A stretch of DNA of 64,000 bases. It comes from Brevundimonas terrae (GTDB lineage: Bacteria > Pseudomonadota > Alphaproteobacteria > Caulobacterales > Caulobacteraceae). The translations under genes and the position numbers were made by a program. Shown piece after piece: positions 7,630 to 16,258 of the stretch. The notes under the pieces are model-generated. The model had not been told where the DNA came from. It made no database searches and saw only the letters and a program-made list of their open reading frames with translations. Location: assembly GCF_011761985.1 (NCBI RefSeq), contig NZ_JAASQT010000001.1, forward strand, positions 496,001 to 560,000. Reading direction: 5' to 3'. Every line of letters begins with the position of its first letter. Position 1 is the stretch's first letter.

Positions 7630-9933
7630 TCAGATCGCAAGGTTGAGTTTGCGCGCCAGCGATTCCAGCTCTCCGCGCACACTACTGGCCGAAGACGCCA
7701 AAAGTGGCTCCATTCCACGGCGGGCCGCTTTCAGATCGGTGGACAGGATCATCCGTTTGACCGGTCCCACACCGCTGGCCGGAGCCGACAGGCGGTCAAA
7801 GCCCAGCGCGATCAGGGCAAACGCCTCCAGCGGCTTGCCCGCCAGTTCGCCACAGATGGACACCGGCGTATTGGTGTCGGTGCATTTCTCGCGGATTTCC
7901 AGCAGCGCCCGCAGCGCCGGTGGCGACAGCGGATCATAGCGGTCGGCCACGCGCGGATTGGTGCGGTCGGCAGCAAACATATACTGCATCAGGTCATTGG
8001 TGCCGATGGAGACAAAGTCTGTCAGCGGTAGCAGGGCGTCGAGGTGCCACAACAGGCTGGGGCATTCGATCATGGCCCCCACCCGCGTCAGGCGCGGCAG
8101 GGTGCGGCCACGACGGCGCGCCCATTCCATTTCGCGGTCCACCATTTCGCGCGCACGGCGGAATTCCTCGACCGTGGCGATCATCGGGAACATAACGCGC
8201 AGTTCGCGTCCCGCCGCCGCCGACAACAGGGCGCGCAGCTGCATCCGCAACAGGGCCGGACGGTCCAGCCCCAGACGGATGGCGCGGCGGCCCATGGCAG
8301 GGTTTTCCTCGCGCTCGGGTTCCAGATAGGGCAGGATTTTATCGCCGCCGATATCCAGCGTGCGGAAGGTCACAGGGCGGTTGCCCGCCGCATCCAGCAC
8401 CAGTTTGTAGAGCGCGGTCTGGGCCGTCAATTTCGGCAGTTCGTCGGCGACCATGAACTGGAACTCGGTGCGGAACAGGCCGATGCCCTCGGCCCCCGTC
8501 ATGTCCAGATTTTCCAGATCGACCGCCAGACCGGCATTGGTCAGCACCATGATGCGCGTGCCGTCCAGCGTGATGGCGGGCGTATCGCGCAGCTGGTCGA
8601 ACTCGGCACGTTGTTGTTCACGCACCTCCATCCGGCTTTGCAGCGCCACCAGCATGTCCTGACGCGGGCGCAGGAAGGCTTCGCCCGTTTCGCCATCGAC
8701 GATGACCGGATCACCTTCGGACAGACGGTCGCGAAGGCCCGTCAGGCGCCCGACACAGGGGATTTGCAGCGCGCGGGCCACAATGGCGGCGTGACCGGCG
8801 GGCGAGCCTTCTTCGAGCAGAAGGCCTTTCAGCTTGGAGCGCGGATATTCCAGCAGGTCGGCAGGGCCGAGATTACGTGCCACCAGAATGGCATCGTCCG
8901 GCAGTTGCCGCTCGCCCGGATTATCGCCCATCAGGACGCGCAACAGGCGGTTGGCCAGATCCTCGAAATCGTGCAGCCGCTCGCGGATATAGGGGTCACG
9001 CGCACTGGCAAAACGGGCGCGGTGCTCGTTACGGGCACGGTCCACCGCCGCCTCGGCCGTCAGACCCGAGCGCACCGCCTCTTCGAGCGAGCGGTTCCAG
9101 CCACGGTCGTCGGCGAACATGCGATAGGTTTCGAGCACCTCGTAAGGGGTGCCGCCCAGCTTGGCCTGACCGCCTTCGAGCAACAGGTCGATGCTGGATT
9201 TCAGGGCCGACAGGCCGTCCTGAAGGCGGACTTCCTCAAGGGCCGGATCATCGGCCAGCAGCTTTTCGGGTGGAACAGGGGCTTCGTGCAGGACGGCACG
9301 GCCCACGGCCAGTCCTTCGGAGAATTTCTGGCCGGACAGGCGCTCTGGCCGGTGCGGCGACAGCTCGACATCGCGCAGTTCGGCATCGGCCAGAAGACCG
9401 CCAGACGCCACCGTTTCCGACAGCACCATGGCGATGTTCTGGATGTCTTCCAGCTCGTCCTCGTCATAGACGCGGGCGGCGCGGTTCTGGACCACCAGCA
9501 CCCCGATGGCGCGACCACCGCGCAGCAGGGGCGCGCCAAGGAAGGCATTGAACGGGTCTTCGCCCGTTTCCGGACGATAGGAGAAGTTCGGGTGTTCCTG
9601 CGCGTTCGACAAGCTGATCGGGCGGGCCAGACGGGCCACCTCGCCCACCAGACCCTCGCCGGGGCGCAGGCGCGTATTGTGGACAGCGGCGGGATTCAGG
9701 CCTTCGGTAGCGAACAGCTCAAGCTCGCCCGAGCCGCGTCGCAGATAGATGGAGCAGACCTCGGCCACCATGGAGCGGGCAATAATGCCCACCACCATGT
9801 CCAGCCTTTGCTGGGCACCGGCCACCGCGACACCACTGGCACCGCCCGCACCATAACCGCCGGCCAAGGCCTCGCGGATTTGGCGCAGCAGGTTCCGTGG
9901 GCCCCGTGTCGTCAATCCCGCATTCTTGACCAT
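7630..9933 (-). CDS. ptsP: Phosphoenolpyruvate-protein phosphotransferase PtsP (EI-Ntr) with GAF domain
   Basis: The first enzyme of the nitrogen-related PTS: it autophosphorylates from PEP and passes the phosphate to HPr/NPr. In the 767 residues are an N-terminal GAF domain (about 35-165), the linker and HPr-binding domain, the phospho-histidine in EGSPAGHAAIVARA, and the PEP-binding TIM barrel with GIGLFRTEFQFM, SIGTNDLMQY and the catalytic Cys in CGELAG. The ATG at 9933 (MVKNAGLTTRGPRN) has AGGAG 5 bases upstream, so the 14-codon extension to 9975 is rejected. Its partners HPr and EIIA lie at 44.4-45.1 kb. GAF domains in PtsP orthologues are reported to sense glutamine; that is family knowledge. 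lysC is just upstream (82 bases). Confidence 0.94.
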   Translation of the reverse strand: MVKNAGLTTRGPRNLLRQIREALAGGYGAGGASGVAVAGAQQRLDMVVGIIARSMVAEVCSIYLRRGSGELELFATEGLNPAAVHNTRLRPGEGLVGEVARLARPISLSNAQEHPNFSYRPETGEDPFNAFLGAPLLRGGRAIGVLVVQNRAARVYDEDELEDIQNIAMVLSETVASGGLLADAELRDVELSPHRPERLSGQKFSEGLAVGRAVLHEAPVPPEKLLADDPALEEVRLQDGLSALKSSIDLLLEGGQAKLGGTPYEVLETYRMFADDRGWNRSLEEAVRSGLTAEAAVDRARNEHRARFASARDPYIRERLHDFEDLANRLLRVLMGDNPGERQLPDDAILVARNLGPADLLEYPRSKLKGLLLEEGSPAGHAAIVARALQIPCVGRLTGLRDRLSEGDPVIVDGETGEAFLRPRQDMLVALQSRMEVREQQRAEFDQLRDTPAITLDGTRIMVLTNAGLAVDLENLDMTGAEGIGLFRTEFQFMVADELPKLTAQTALYKLVLDAAGNRPVTFRTLDIGGDKILPYLEPEREENPAMGRRAIRLGLDRPALLRMQLRALLSAAAGRELRVMFPMIATVEEFRRAREMVDREMEWARRRGRTLPRLTRVGAMIECPSLLWHLDALLPLTDFVSIGTNDLMQYMFAADRTNPRVADRYDPLSPPALRALLEIREKCTDTNTPVSICGELAGKPLEAFALIALGFDRLSAPASGVGPVKRMILSTDLKAARRGMEPLLASSASSVRGELESLARKLNLAI

Positions 9934-10015
9934 GACAGCTCCTGTTCTGCTGACCGGTGTCCAGTGTGCCAGCAAGCGGCACGGCTGTCTCTATCTGTGA
10001 TGACGCTGTTCGCCT

Positions 10016-11314
10016 TTAAAGCGTGTCCAGACCGTAGGCCGCGTGCAGGGCGCGCACAGCCAGTTCGGCATAGGCAGACTCAATCAGCACGCTGATCTTG
10101 ATTTCCGAGGTCGAGATGGCCTGGAACTTGATGCCTTTGTCCGCAAGGGCGCGGAACATCATCTGGGCCACACCGGCGTGCGAGCGCATGCCGACACCGA
10201 TGACCGAGACCTTGGCCACATCGTCATCGACGCGGATTTCCTCAAAGCCGATTTCCGACTTGAGCGAGCTCATCAGCTCGGCAGCGCGGGCAGCGTCGCG
10301 GCGGCCAGTGGTGAAGGTCAGGTTGACGGTACCGGCGCTGCGGGCCTGTGACTGGACGATCATGTCCACGTTCACGCTGGCCTCGGCCAGACGGGTGAAG
10401 ACGTCGGCCGGAGCGTCGGTACGGTCCGAAAGGCCCAGCAGGGTGATCCGGGCTTCGTCCCGGCTCATCGTCACGCCGGAAACGATGCGCTTTTCCACGA
10501 TCTCATCCTCGTCGCAAATCAGGGTGCCGGCATCTTCCGGCAGTTTTCCGTTTTCATCAGGCTCGATAAAGCTGGACAGAACCCGCACAGGCACGCGCTT
10601 GTGCATGGCCAGTTCGACCGAGCGGGTCTGCAAGACCTTGGCCCCCAAGGACGCCATTTCGAGCATTTCTTCATAAGAGACGCGGGCCAGTCGGCGGGCG
10701 CGGTTCTCGATGCGCGGATCGGTCGTATAGACCCCGTCCACGTCGGTATAGATGTCGCAAGGCGCATTCAGCGCTGCCGCCACGGCCACAGCCGAGGTGT
10801 CGGAGCCGCCACGGCCCAAGGTGGTGATACGGCCCGAACGCGAGACGCCCTGGAAGCCCGGAATGATAGCGATTTCACCGGCATCCATCGACGCGCCCAG
10901 CACTTCGCCCGGCACATCCTCGATGCGCGCACGACCGTGGGCGTCATCGGTGATGATCGGAATCTGCCAGCCCATCCAGCTACGGGCTTTCAGGCCCATA
11001 TTGCGAAGGGTCAGGGCCAGAAGGCCCGATGTGACCTGTTCACCCGAGGCGACGACGACATCGTACTCGTCATCGGTCATCGAGCCTTTGGGGTACAGAC
11101 CGGCTGCGGGTGCGCCCGCGCCATCGGTCCATGCCACCAGTTCATTGGTCTTGCCCGCCATGGCCGATACGACCACAGCGACCTTTTTACCTTTAGCCGC
11201 CTCGGCGGCGACAATGCGCGCCGCACGGCGAATTCGCTCCAGATCGGCCATCGAAGTTCCACCGAACTTCATGACCAGACGGCTGCGATCCGTCTCTTGG
11301 CTTGCGCCTGTCAT
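10016..11314 (-). CDS. lysC: Aspartate kinase
   Basis: It phosphorylates L-aspartate, the entry step to lysine, threonine, methionine and diaminopimelate. The 432-residue monofunctional enzyme begins with the ATP-binding [13 protein letters not shown], has [12 protein letters not shown] and the aspartate-binding [13 protein letters not shown], then [16 protein letters not shown] and [15 protein letters not shown]. From about residue 275 it has two ACT domains for allosteric feedback ([32 protein letters not shown] and [27 protein letters not shown], each read as a segment). Divergent from ubiG across about 160 bases, a gene pair commonly seen together in alphaproteobacteria. Confidence 0.96.
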   Translation of the reverse strand: MTGASQETDRSRLVMKFGGTSMADLERIRRAARIVAAEAAKGKKVAVVVSAMAGKTNELVAWTDGAGAPAAGLYPKGSMTDDEYDVVVASGEQVTSGLLALTLRNMGLKARSWMGWQIPIITDDAHGRARIEDVPGEVLGASMDAGEIAIIPGFQGVSRSGRITTLGRGGSDTSAVAVAAALNAPCDIYTDVDGVYTTDPRIENRARRLARVSYEEMLEMASLGAKVLQTRSVELAMHKRVPVRVLSSFIEPDENGKLPEDAGTLICDEDEIVEKRIVSGVTMSRDEARITLLGLSDRTDAPADVFTRLAEASVNVDMIVQSQARSAGTVNLTFTTGRRDAARAAELMSSLKSEIGFEEIRVDDDVAKVSVIGVGMRSHAGVAQMMFRALADKGIKFQAISTSEIKISVLIESAYAELAVRALHAAYGLDTL

Positions 11315-11476
11315 CCTTATCCCCGGTTACCGGTGCCCAAATCAGGGGCGTCTTGTCACTTGCGTCGGAATGAAAGGCAGTCCATCCCTTCGCTCATGTC
11401 CGCTTCTAACGACAGCAGCCTTGAGCGCAATCCCCAATCCGCGCAGGATTTTTCCGACATTCCGCATGACGGAACC

Positions 11477-12223
11477 ATGGAACGTGCCCAAGGCCCCAGT
11501 ATCGACCCTGCCGATGTGGCACGATTTTCCGCGCAAGCTGCCGAATGGTGGGATCCGAAGGGGCCGTTTGCGCCGCTTCACCGCTTTAATCCGGCCCGTC
11601 TGAGATTCGTGCGCGACCGTGTGGCCGACCATTACGGCCTGAATGCCAATACGCGCGCGCCGTTTGCCGGTCTTAAGCTGATCGATATCGGTTGCGGCGG
11701 TGGCCTGCTGGCCGAGCCGATGCGGCGCATGGGGTTTGAGGTCACGGCGCTGGATGCGTCGTCGGAGAACATCGGCACTGCCCGCGCCCATGCCGAGCAG
11801 GTCGGTCTGGATATCCGCTACAAGGCGTCCACGGTCGAGCAGATGGTCGAGGCAGGCGAAGGTCCATTCGATGTGGTTCTGACCATGGAGGTCATCGAAC
11901 ACGTCGCCGATCCAGAGGCTTTTGTGCGGGCTTGTTCCCAGCTGGTGAAACCCGGCGGGATCATGATTGTCGCCACGCTGAACCGCACCCTCAAGGGGCT
12001 GTTGCTGGGCAAGTTCGTTGCCGAATATGTGCTGCGCTGGGTGCCCGCAGGGACGCACAACTGGAAGCAGTTCCTCAAGCCCGACGAGATCCGCGACATG
12101 CTCAAGGACGAGCCGCTGACCGTTACCGGCCCGTATGGTCTGAGCTATGATCTGCTGAACGACCGCTGGGGCGAAGGCGATTCCGACATCAACTATATGA
12201 TGGTGGCCATCAAGAAGGCCTGA
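11477..12223 (+). CDS. ubiG: Ubiquinone biosynthesis O-methyltransferase
   Basis: UbiG performs both O-methylations of ubiquinone biosynthesis using SAM, peripherally at the membrane. The SAM site is [19 protein letters not shown], with acidic [10 protein letters not shown], post-[18 protein letters not shown] and [16 protein letters not shown]. The family-typical N-terminus [32 protein letters not shown] is split over residues 8-40. I choose the ATG at 11477 ([11 protein letters not shown]) because the 248-residue product matches family length; the in-frame ATG at 11396 would add 27 residues that family members lack, and neither start has a strong ribosome-binding site. A much longer upstream frame to 10601 is antisense to lysC and not real. 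Confidence 0.93.
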   Translation: MERAQGPSIDPADVARFSAQAAEWWDPKGPFAPLHRFNPARLRFVRDRVADHYGLNANTRAPFAGLKLIDIGCGGGLLAEPMRRMGFEVTALDASSENIGTARAHAEQVGLDIRYKASTVEQMVEAGEGPFDVVLTMEVIEHVADPEAFVRACSQLVKPGGIMIVATLNRTLKGLLLGKFVAEYVLRWVPAGTHNWKQFLKPDEIRDMLKDEPLTVTGPYGLSYDLLNDRWGEGDSDINYMMVAIKKA

Positions 12224-12236
12224 TGGCCTTCACGCC

Positions 12237-12797
12237 CTAATGCCGGGTCACGCGCAGCATGGACAGGTCGTAGCCCAGTTCGCCCGTGCGGCTCCAAAGG
12301 CGTTCGCGCAGCTCCGGTGACGGGTTAGGCTCGCGGCTGAGGAGCCACAGATAGCGGCCGGAGCCTTCGCCGACGATGGCCCAGCTATAGTCGTCGGCAT
12401 GGTCCAGCACCCAGTAATTGCCGACATAGAAGGGACCGAAGAAGGATACTTTCAGCTTGGCATTGCCGCTGTCCGCAACCACCTTGGCGCGGGCCTCGGC
12501 CTGTTTGACAGGGCCGTTCAGCGCGCCTTCGTGGCAGGTGTTGACGACGCGGATCAGGCCGTCATCGCGCAGGCTGTAATCGGCGGTCACCGCCTCGCAA
12601 TCCTTCTGGAAGCCCTGTTCGTAGCGGGCCAGTTCGTACCAGCGCCCCAGATAGCGATCGAGCTCTACGGTTTTGGCAGGTTCCGGCACGCGGGCATTGC
12701 CGGACGGGCCTTGCTGCAAGGTCGCGCAGGCCCCCAGCGCCACAAGGGCGACACCTGCCAGAAGAAGGACGGGCAGACGGGTTTTAAGATTTGCCAT
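12237..12797 (-). CDS. blc: Lipocalin-family outer membrane lipoprotein (Blc-like)
   Basis: A 186-residue bacterial lipocalin. The signal peptide ends in the lipobox LGAC with Cys24 as lipidation site. The lipocalin GxW motif is LGRWYELARYEQGFQKDCEA at about residue 50, followed by ADYSLRDDGLIRVVNTCHEG and the C-terminal strand-helix part WLLSREPNPSPELRERLW. Bacterial Blc proteins bind fatty acids or lysophospholipids and are induced under stress in E. coli. A near match to an EcfG promoter lies immediately upstream. It is convergent with ubiG (13 bases between stops). Confidence 0.9.
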   Translation of the reverse strand: MANLKTRLPVLLLAGVALVALGACATLQQGPSGNARVPEPAKTVELDRYLGRWYELARYEQGFQKDCEAVTADYSLRDDGLIRVVNTCHEGALNGPVKQAEARAKVVADSGNAKLKVSFFGPFYVGNYWVLDHADDYSWAIVGEGSGRYLWLLSREPNPSPELRERLWSRTGELGYDLSMLRVTRH

Positions 12798-12805
12798 GCC
12801 TATAA

Positions 12806-12831
12806 AACCGTCTGCGCGCGTCAGTGGTTCC
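12806..12831 (-). promoter_or_regulatory. Possible EcfG-type promoter ahead of the lipocalin gene
   Basis: On the minus strand GGAAC (12831-12827) is followed after 17 bases by GGTT (12809-12806), one mismatch from the CGTT consensus. The start codon is at 12797, so the mRNA would be leaderless or nearly so. Weaker than the other EcfG sites in the window. Confidence 0.35.
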
Positions 12832-12850
12832 CTCAGACTTCAGGGTCTTA

Positions 12851-13354
12851 TCAGACCAGAGGGCGTTCCATATAGCGGGCGTCATCGCCGTAGCTGGCCA
12901 GTTTTTCGGCCATGCCTTCGGGGTTTTGCACTTCAAAACCGTTGCGGTTCCAAAAGCCCGTGGCGTTGTTGACCGCGACCAGCGACACGCGCGGCCAGCC
13001 GTCTGCCTTGACCTGTTCGGCCAGTTTTTCGATCACCGTGCGGGTATGGCCACCGCCACGCACATCGGGGTCGATGGCCAGATCGTGCAGGTAATAGCTG
13101 TCGGCATCTGCGGGGATGGCGTCGATCAGCACATTCAGCGCCGGTGCCATGTTCCGCATCCACGGATAGGACACCAGATAGCCCTTTACTGTGTCCTGAT
13201 CGTCGGCCAGCACGAAGCAGCCGTTCGGGTTCAGGTCCAGACGATTGGCAAAACAGGCGCGTTCTTCCGGATGGTCCGGGAAGGATTTCTGGGCCACCAG
13301 CACCACACCGTCCAGATCGCTTTCGCGCATGGCGCGCCAGTTCAGCGCGGGCAT
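12851..13354 (-). CDS. GNAT-family N-acetyltransferase
   Basis: About 167 residues with a GNAT fold: N-terminal strand LNWRAMRESDLDGVV, strand-turn GCFVLADDQDTVKGYLVSY, the acetyl-CoA loop LAIDPDVRGGGHTRTVIEKL (a variant of Q/RxxGxG/A) and the C-terminal VSLVAVNNATGFWNRNGFE typical of the superfamily. The substrate is unknown. The start is uncertain: ATG 13354 begins exactly at the domain, while ATG 13387 has a GGAG 6 bases upstream and would overlap the preceding gene by 46 bases. Either start overlaps the DUF6265 gene, so the two are probably co-translated. Confidence 0.8.
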   Translation of the reverse strand: MPALNWRAMRESDLDGVVLVAQKSFPDHPEERACFANRLDLNPNGCFVLADDQDTVKGYLVSYPWMRNMAPALNVLIDAIPADADSYYLHDLAIDPDVRGGGHTRTVIEKLAEQVKADGWPRVSLVAVNNATGFWNRNGFEVQNPEGMAEKLASYGDDARYMERPLV

Positions 13355-13812
13355 CGGCTGTTCAGCTCGGCTTTGTTGAAGGTCCATTCCATACTCCGGT
13401 TCTCGTCGTCATCAGCCCCCTCGATACGGGCCTGTAGCTGATCCTGATGCCGTTGATAAATGATCCGGTGCGGAAAATCGTTCTCGGGGTTGGTAAAGAC
13501 GGCGCGCTGCGGGCCGCTTTCGATCAGGCGGAAAACCGTTGCCGGTGCCCCGTCAGGCTGGGCGAAATAGGCCAGTCCGCCGTCTTTCAGGGGCGCAATG
13601 CGGCTACTCTCGAAGCCGCTGCGGCCATTTCGCACAGTTACGGAAGACCCAACGATCAGACCCAGTCTCGGATCGCTCCAGGTTTCGGACGCCTCGCCGC
13701 CGCGCGAGCAATCCAGCCAATAGCCGGCCAACCACGACAGGTCGGGTGTTTGTGGCGCAACCGGGCCTGCCTGCAACAAAGTGGCGAACGCCAGACCAAT
13801 CATAGCTGTCAT
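13342..13812 (-). CDS. DUF6265-like secreted or periplasmic protein
   Basis: A 156-residue protein with a short hydrophobic N-terminus (MTAMIGLAFATLLQAGPVAPQ split around residue 15) that may be a signal peptide. The following SWLAGYWLDCSRGGEASETWSDP region and FTNPENDFPHRIIYQR segment resemble the DUF6265 family, small lipocalin-like beta-barrel proteins of unknown function. It overlaps the start of the GNAT gene, and an AraC-type regulator lies 41 bases upstream on the same strand. No ligand can be proposed. Confidence 0.7.
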   Translation of the reverse strand: MTAMIGLAFATLLQAGPVAPQTPDLSWLAGYWLDCSRGGEASETWSDPRLGLIVGSSVTVRNGRSGFESSRIAPLKDGGLAYFAQPDGAPATVFRLIESGPQRAVFTNPENDFPHRIIYQRHQDQLQARIEGADDDENRSMEWTFNKAELNSRCPR

Positions 13813-13853
13813 AATGCTTCCCTCCTCAAGGATCGCCCCAAGCTAGGCCAAGC

Positions 13854-14663
13854 TCACGAAGCGGGCTTGTAAGATTGCGACGCCAATTTGCGCGCCAACT
13901 CCATCTGCTCGCGTGCCCATTCCGTCGCCGTGCATCCCAGAAAGCGACGAAAATCGCGCGCCATCTGGGGTTGGTCGAAATAGCCTGCGGCCAGTCCGGC
14001 TTCTAGCCAAGAGGCCGCATCAGCATCCGGACCTGTCGCGTGGTCGAAAATACGGCGAAAGCGAAAGACCGACCGCAAGGTACGCGGAGAGACGCCGACA
14101 CGGTCGCGAAAGCGGCGTTGCAGGGCGCGCCGTTCCGTCGGGTTCAGTAACGGTCCATCGGTTTCACGCTCGGCAGCGGCGACCTCGGCGCGCACTGCGG
14201 GATCAATATGCCAGCTGCCCGTTTGGCGCTGCCCCTCCAGCCATGCCGCCAAGGCCGCCGCCTGAGCTGCGGGATCGTCTGATGGTGCCGCAAAACCATG
14301 CAGGCGCTTTACAAAATCCAGTCTCCGGTCTGTCGCCTCGATCAGAGGACGCCCCAACCCGTCGCGTGCGCCGTCCGGCTCGAACTTGGCAGCGACGATC
14401 TCGACCGGACCAACCGGACGAATGAGCATGGGTCGGGTCAACTGACCGGCGAAAATCACCGAAGGCTGGGGCCGAAAGACGCCGTCTTCGCCCTCCTCCG
14501 CATAGGGAGCAGCCAGATCAATCACCAGCTCGGGGCAGCCATCCGGCGCAATGCGCTGCACGGCCCCTGTCGGTGCCGGTGCCGCATAGGTCCACAGGAG
14601 ACGCACAAAGGGGCGTAGGGATTCAGGCGGAGCGAACTCTTCGTATCTTTCTTCTCCACCCAT
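13854..14663 (-). CDS. AraC-family transcriptional regulator
   Basis: A 269-residue regulator. The N-terminal part (LRPFVRLLWTYAAP, then QRIAPDGCPELVIDL) matches the DUF6597-type sensory domain common in AraC regulators of this architecture. The C-terminal AraC helix-turn-helix pair covers about residues 165-255, with GVSPRTLRSVFRFRRIFDHA and GLAAGYFDQPQMARDFRRF (the second helix-turn-helix). It is upstream of DUF6265, GNAT and possibly lipocalin on the same strand, so these are candidate targets. The effector is unknown. Confidence 0.85.
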   Translation of the reverse strand: MGGEERYEEFAPPESLRPFVRLLWTYAAPAPTGAVQRIAPDGCPELVIDLAAPYAEEGEDGVFRPQPSVIFAGQLTRPMLIRPVGPVEIVAAKFEPDGARDGLGRPLIEATDRRLDFVKRLHGFAAPSDDPAAQAAALAAWLEGQRQTGSWHIDPAVRAEVAAAERETDGPLLNPTERRALQRRFRDRVGVSPRTLRSVFRFRRIFDHATGPDADAASWLEAGLAAGYFDQPQMARDFRRFLGCTATEWAREQMELARKLASQSYKPAS

Positions 14664-14667
14664 CCGT

Positions 14668-15105
14668 TCAGTTGGCCTTTTTGGGATCGGGCGGCAGGTC
14701 CGGCAGCGGCACGCAGGGGACGCCGTCGTCTTTCAGTTTTTTGATGTCGGCGGGTGTGGCCTCGCCATAGATTTCGCGTTTCTCGCTGCGGCCTTCATGG
14801 ATGTCGCGGGCCTCGCGGGCGAAGGTGTCGCCGACATAGTCGAAATTATCCTCGACATGGGCGCGCACCTCGCGGGCGGCCTCCATCATCATGGTCTGCA
14901 TGGTTTGCAAGGCGTCGGGCTGGACCGTTGCGGTCTTTTTGGTGCCGGAGACGGCGGGGGCCATAATCTGTTTTCTGACCGCGCGGGAGGCGCAGAAGGG
15001 GCATTCGACCAAGCCGCGCTCGGCCTGATCGTCATAGTCGGATGACGAGGCAAACCACGCCTCGAAACCGTGGTCGTGATCGCAGATGAGGGCGTAGCGG
15101 ATCAT
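14668..15105 (-). CDS. DUF1178 family protein
   Basis: A 145-residue alphaproteobacterial DUF1178 protein. It starts MIRYALICDHDHGFEAWFAS and has a CPFCAS zinc-knuckle-like pair at about residues 36-39, together with Cys9 (ICDHDH) giving a possible metal site. The middle is helical (MQTMMMEAAREVRAHVEDNFDYVG) and the C-terminus YGEATPADIKKLKDDGVPC is family-typical. Function unknown. Its ATG overlaps the nitrilase stop by ATGA (15102-15105), matching the conserved alphaproteobacterial order grxC, nitrilase, DUF1178. Confidence 0.85.
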   Translation of the reverse strand: MIRYALICDHDHGFEAWFASSSDYDDQAERGLVECPFCASRAVRKQIMAPAVSGTKKTATVQPDALQTMQTMMMEAAREVRAHVEDNFDYVGDTFAREARDIHEGRSEKREIYGEATPADIKKLKDDGVPCVPLPDLPPDPKKAN

Positions 15106-15941
15106 TGGCCGGACACGAATTGACGGTCGTGGGTCAGGGCCGGAATGGCGCGGCGCGCGGCATCGACGAGCGACAGGTCCAAGGTCGCATGAAGAATGGC
15201 GGGTTGGTCATGGTCCAGCTTGGCGATGACCTCGCCCCACGGGGTGATGACCATGGAGCGGCCCCATGTCTTGCGGCCATCCTCGTGGGTGCCGCCTTGG
15301 GCGGGGGCGAGAACGAAGCTGCCGGTTTCAATGGCGCGGGCGCGCAGCAGGACTTCCCAATGGGCCTCGCCGGTCGGGCGGGTAAAGGCGGCGGGCACCG
15401 TTAAAAGTGAGGCTCCGCCCTGTGCCAGTGCGCGGTGCAGATAGGCAAAGCGCACGTCATAGCAGATGGTCAGGCCAAGGCCGCCCCACGGCGTGTCGGC
15501 CACCACGGCTTGCGATCCGGGGCGGATCACGGCGCTTTCGCGCCAGCGTTCGCCCGTATCCAGATCGACGTCAAAGACGTGCATCTTGTCATAGCGGGCA
15601 GTGATGCGGCCTTGCGGGTCGATCAGCAGGCTGCGGTTGGCGGCACGGTCATCGCCTTCGATACCGGAGCGCACGATTACCGAGCCGATCAGGAGCCAGA
15701 TGTTCAGCTCCGCTGCCAGAGCTTGCAGGCCAAGGACGGCTTCGTCGGTGGCCTCGTCGGATAGAGCCTCCTCGCGCAGGCCTTTGCGCTGTTCGAGGAA
15801 GTTGCTGCCTTCGGGGGTCAGGACAAACTCGACACCTTCGGCAGCGGCCTGACGGATCAGGGGCGTGATATGGGCAAGGCCCGCGCGGCTTGTGGCCGGT
15901 GTGCAGGTCTGGATCAGGGCCGTTTTGACCATGACGCTCAT
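15102..15941 (-). CDS. Carbon-nitrogen hydrolase (nitrilase family, Nit1/YafV-like amidase)
   Basis: A 279-residue nitrilase-superfamily hydrolase. The Glu-Lys-Cys triad is visible: Glu in FVLTPEGSNF, Lys in RYDKMHVFDVDL and Cys in LTICYDVRFAYLHR. Close relatives (NIT1/YafV type) are omega-amidases or deaminated-glutathione amidases that repair metabolites; a deaminated-glutathione role would suit the adjacent glutaredoxin but is inference. The ATG at 15941 (MSVMVKTALIQT) has AGGAG 6 bases upstream; the longer frame to 16187 is a shadow of grxC. Member of the comF-grxC-nitrilase-DUF1178 run. Confidence 0.9.
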   Translation of the reverse strand: MSVMVKTALIQTCTPATSRAGLAHITPLIRQAAAEGVEFVLTPEGSNFLEQRKGLREEALSDEATDEAVLGLQALAAELNIWLLIGSVIVRSGIEGDDRAANRSLLIDPQGRITARYDKMHVFDVDLDTGERWRESAVIRPGSQAVVADTPWGGLGLTICYDVRFAYLHRALAQGGASLLTVPAAFTRPTGEAHWEVLLRARAIETGSFVLAPAQGGTHEDGRKTWGRSMVITPWGEVIAKLDHDQPAILHATLDLSLVDAARRAIPALTHDRQFVSGQ

Positions 15942-15961
15942 ATCACGCTCCTGAAAAGCTC

Positions 15962-16228
15962 TTAAGCGGCCAGCAGCGGGTCGAGGCCGCCCTTGGCGTC
16001 CAACGCGTGCAGTTGGTCGCAACCGCCGATGTGCTGGTCGTTGATGAAGATTTGCGGGAAGGTGGCGGCACCGTTCGAGCGGGCAACCATCTCGGCCTTC
16101 TTTGCCGGATCGTTCGAAGCGACGATCTCGGTATAGGCTGCGCCCTTGCGGTCCAGCAGCGACATGGCACGGATGCAATAGGGGCAACCGGGCTTGGTAT
16201 AGATAACGATCTCGGCCACGCGGGGCAT
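15962..16228 (-). CDS. grxC: Glutaredoxin 3
   Basis: An 88-residue dithiol glutaredoxin that reduces protein disulfides and mixed disulfides with glutathione. The active site is GCPYC at residues 14-18, the cis-Pro loop is ATFPQIFINDQHIGGCDQL, and the GG-C-D glutathione-binding motif is intact. Twenty bases separate it from the nitrilase gene, and comF ends 30 bases upstream on the same strand; probably one transcript. Confidence 0.95.
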   Translation of the reverse strand: MPRVAEIVIYTKPGCPYCIRAMSLLDRKGAAYTEIVASNDPAKKAEMVARSNGAATFPQIFINDQHIGGCDQLHALDAKGGLDPLLAA

Positions 16229-16258
16229 CTCCTTACAGGGGGAATATCAAACTGAGCC

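Noticed and set aside
8044..10095. A 683-codon plus-strand frame
   Set aside because: Antisense to ptsP; composition is His/Gln/Arg-rich and shows no domain.
10601..11395. N-terminal extension of ubiG
   Set aside because: This part of the frame is antisense to lysC. UbiG homology starts only at about 11490.
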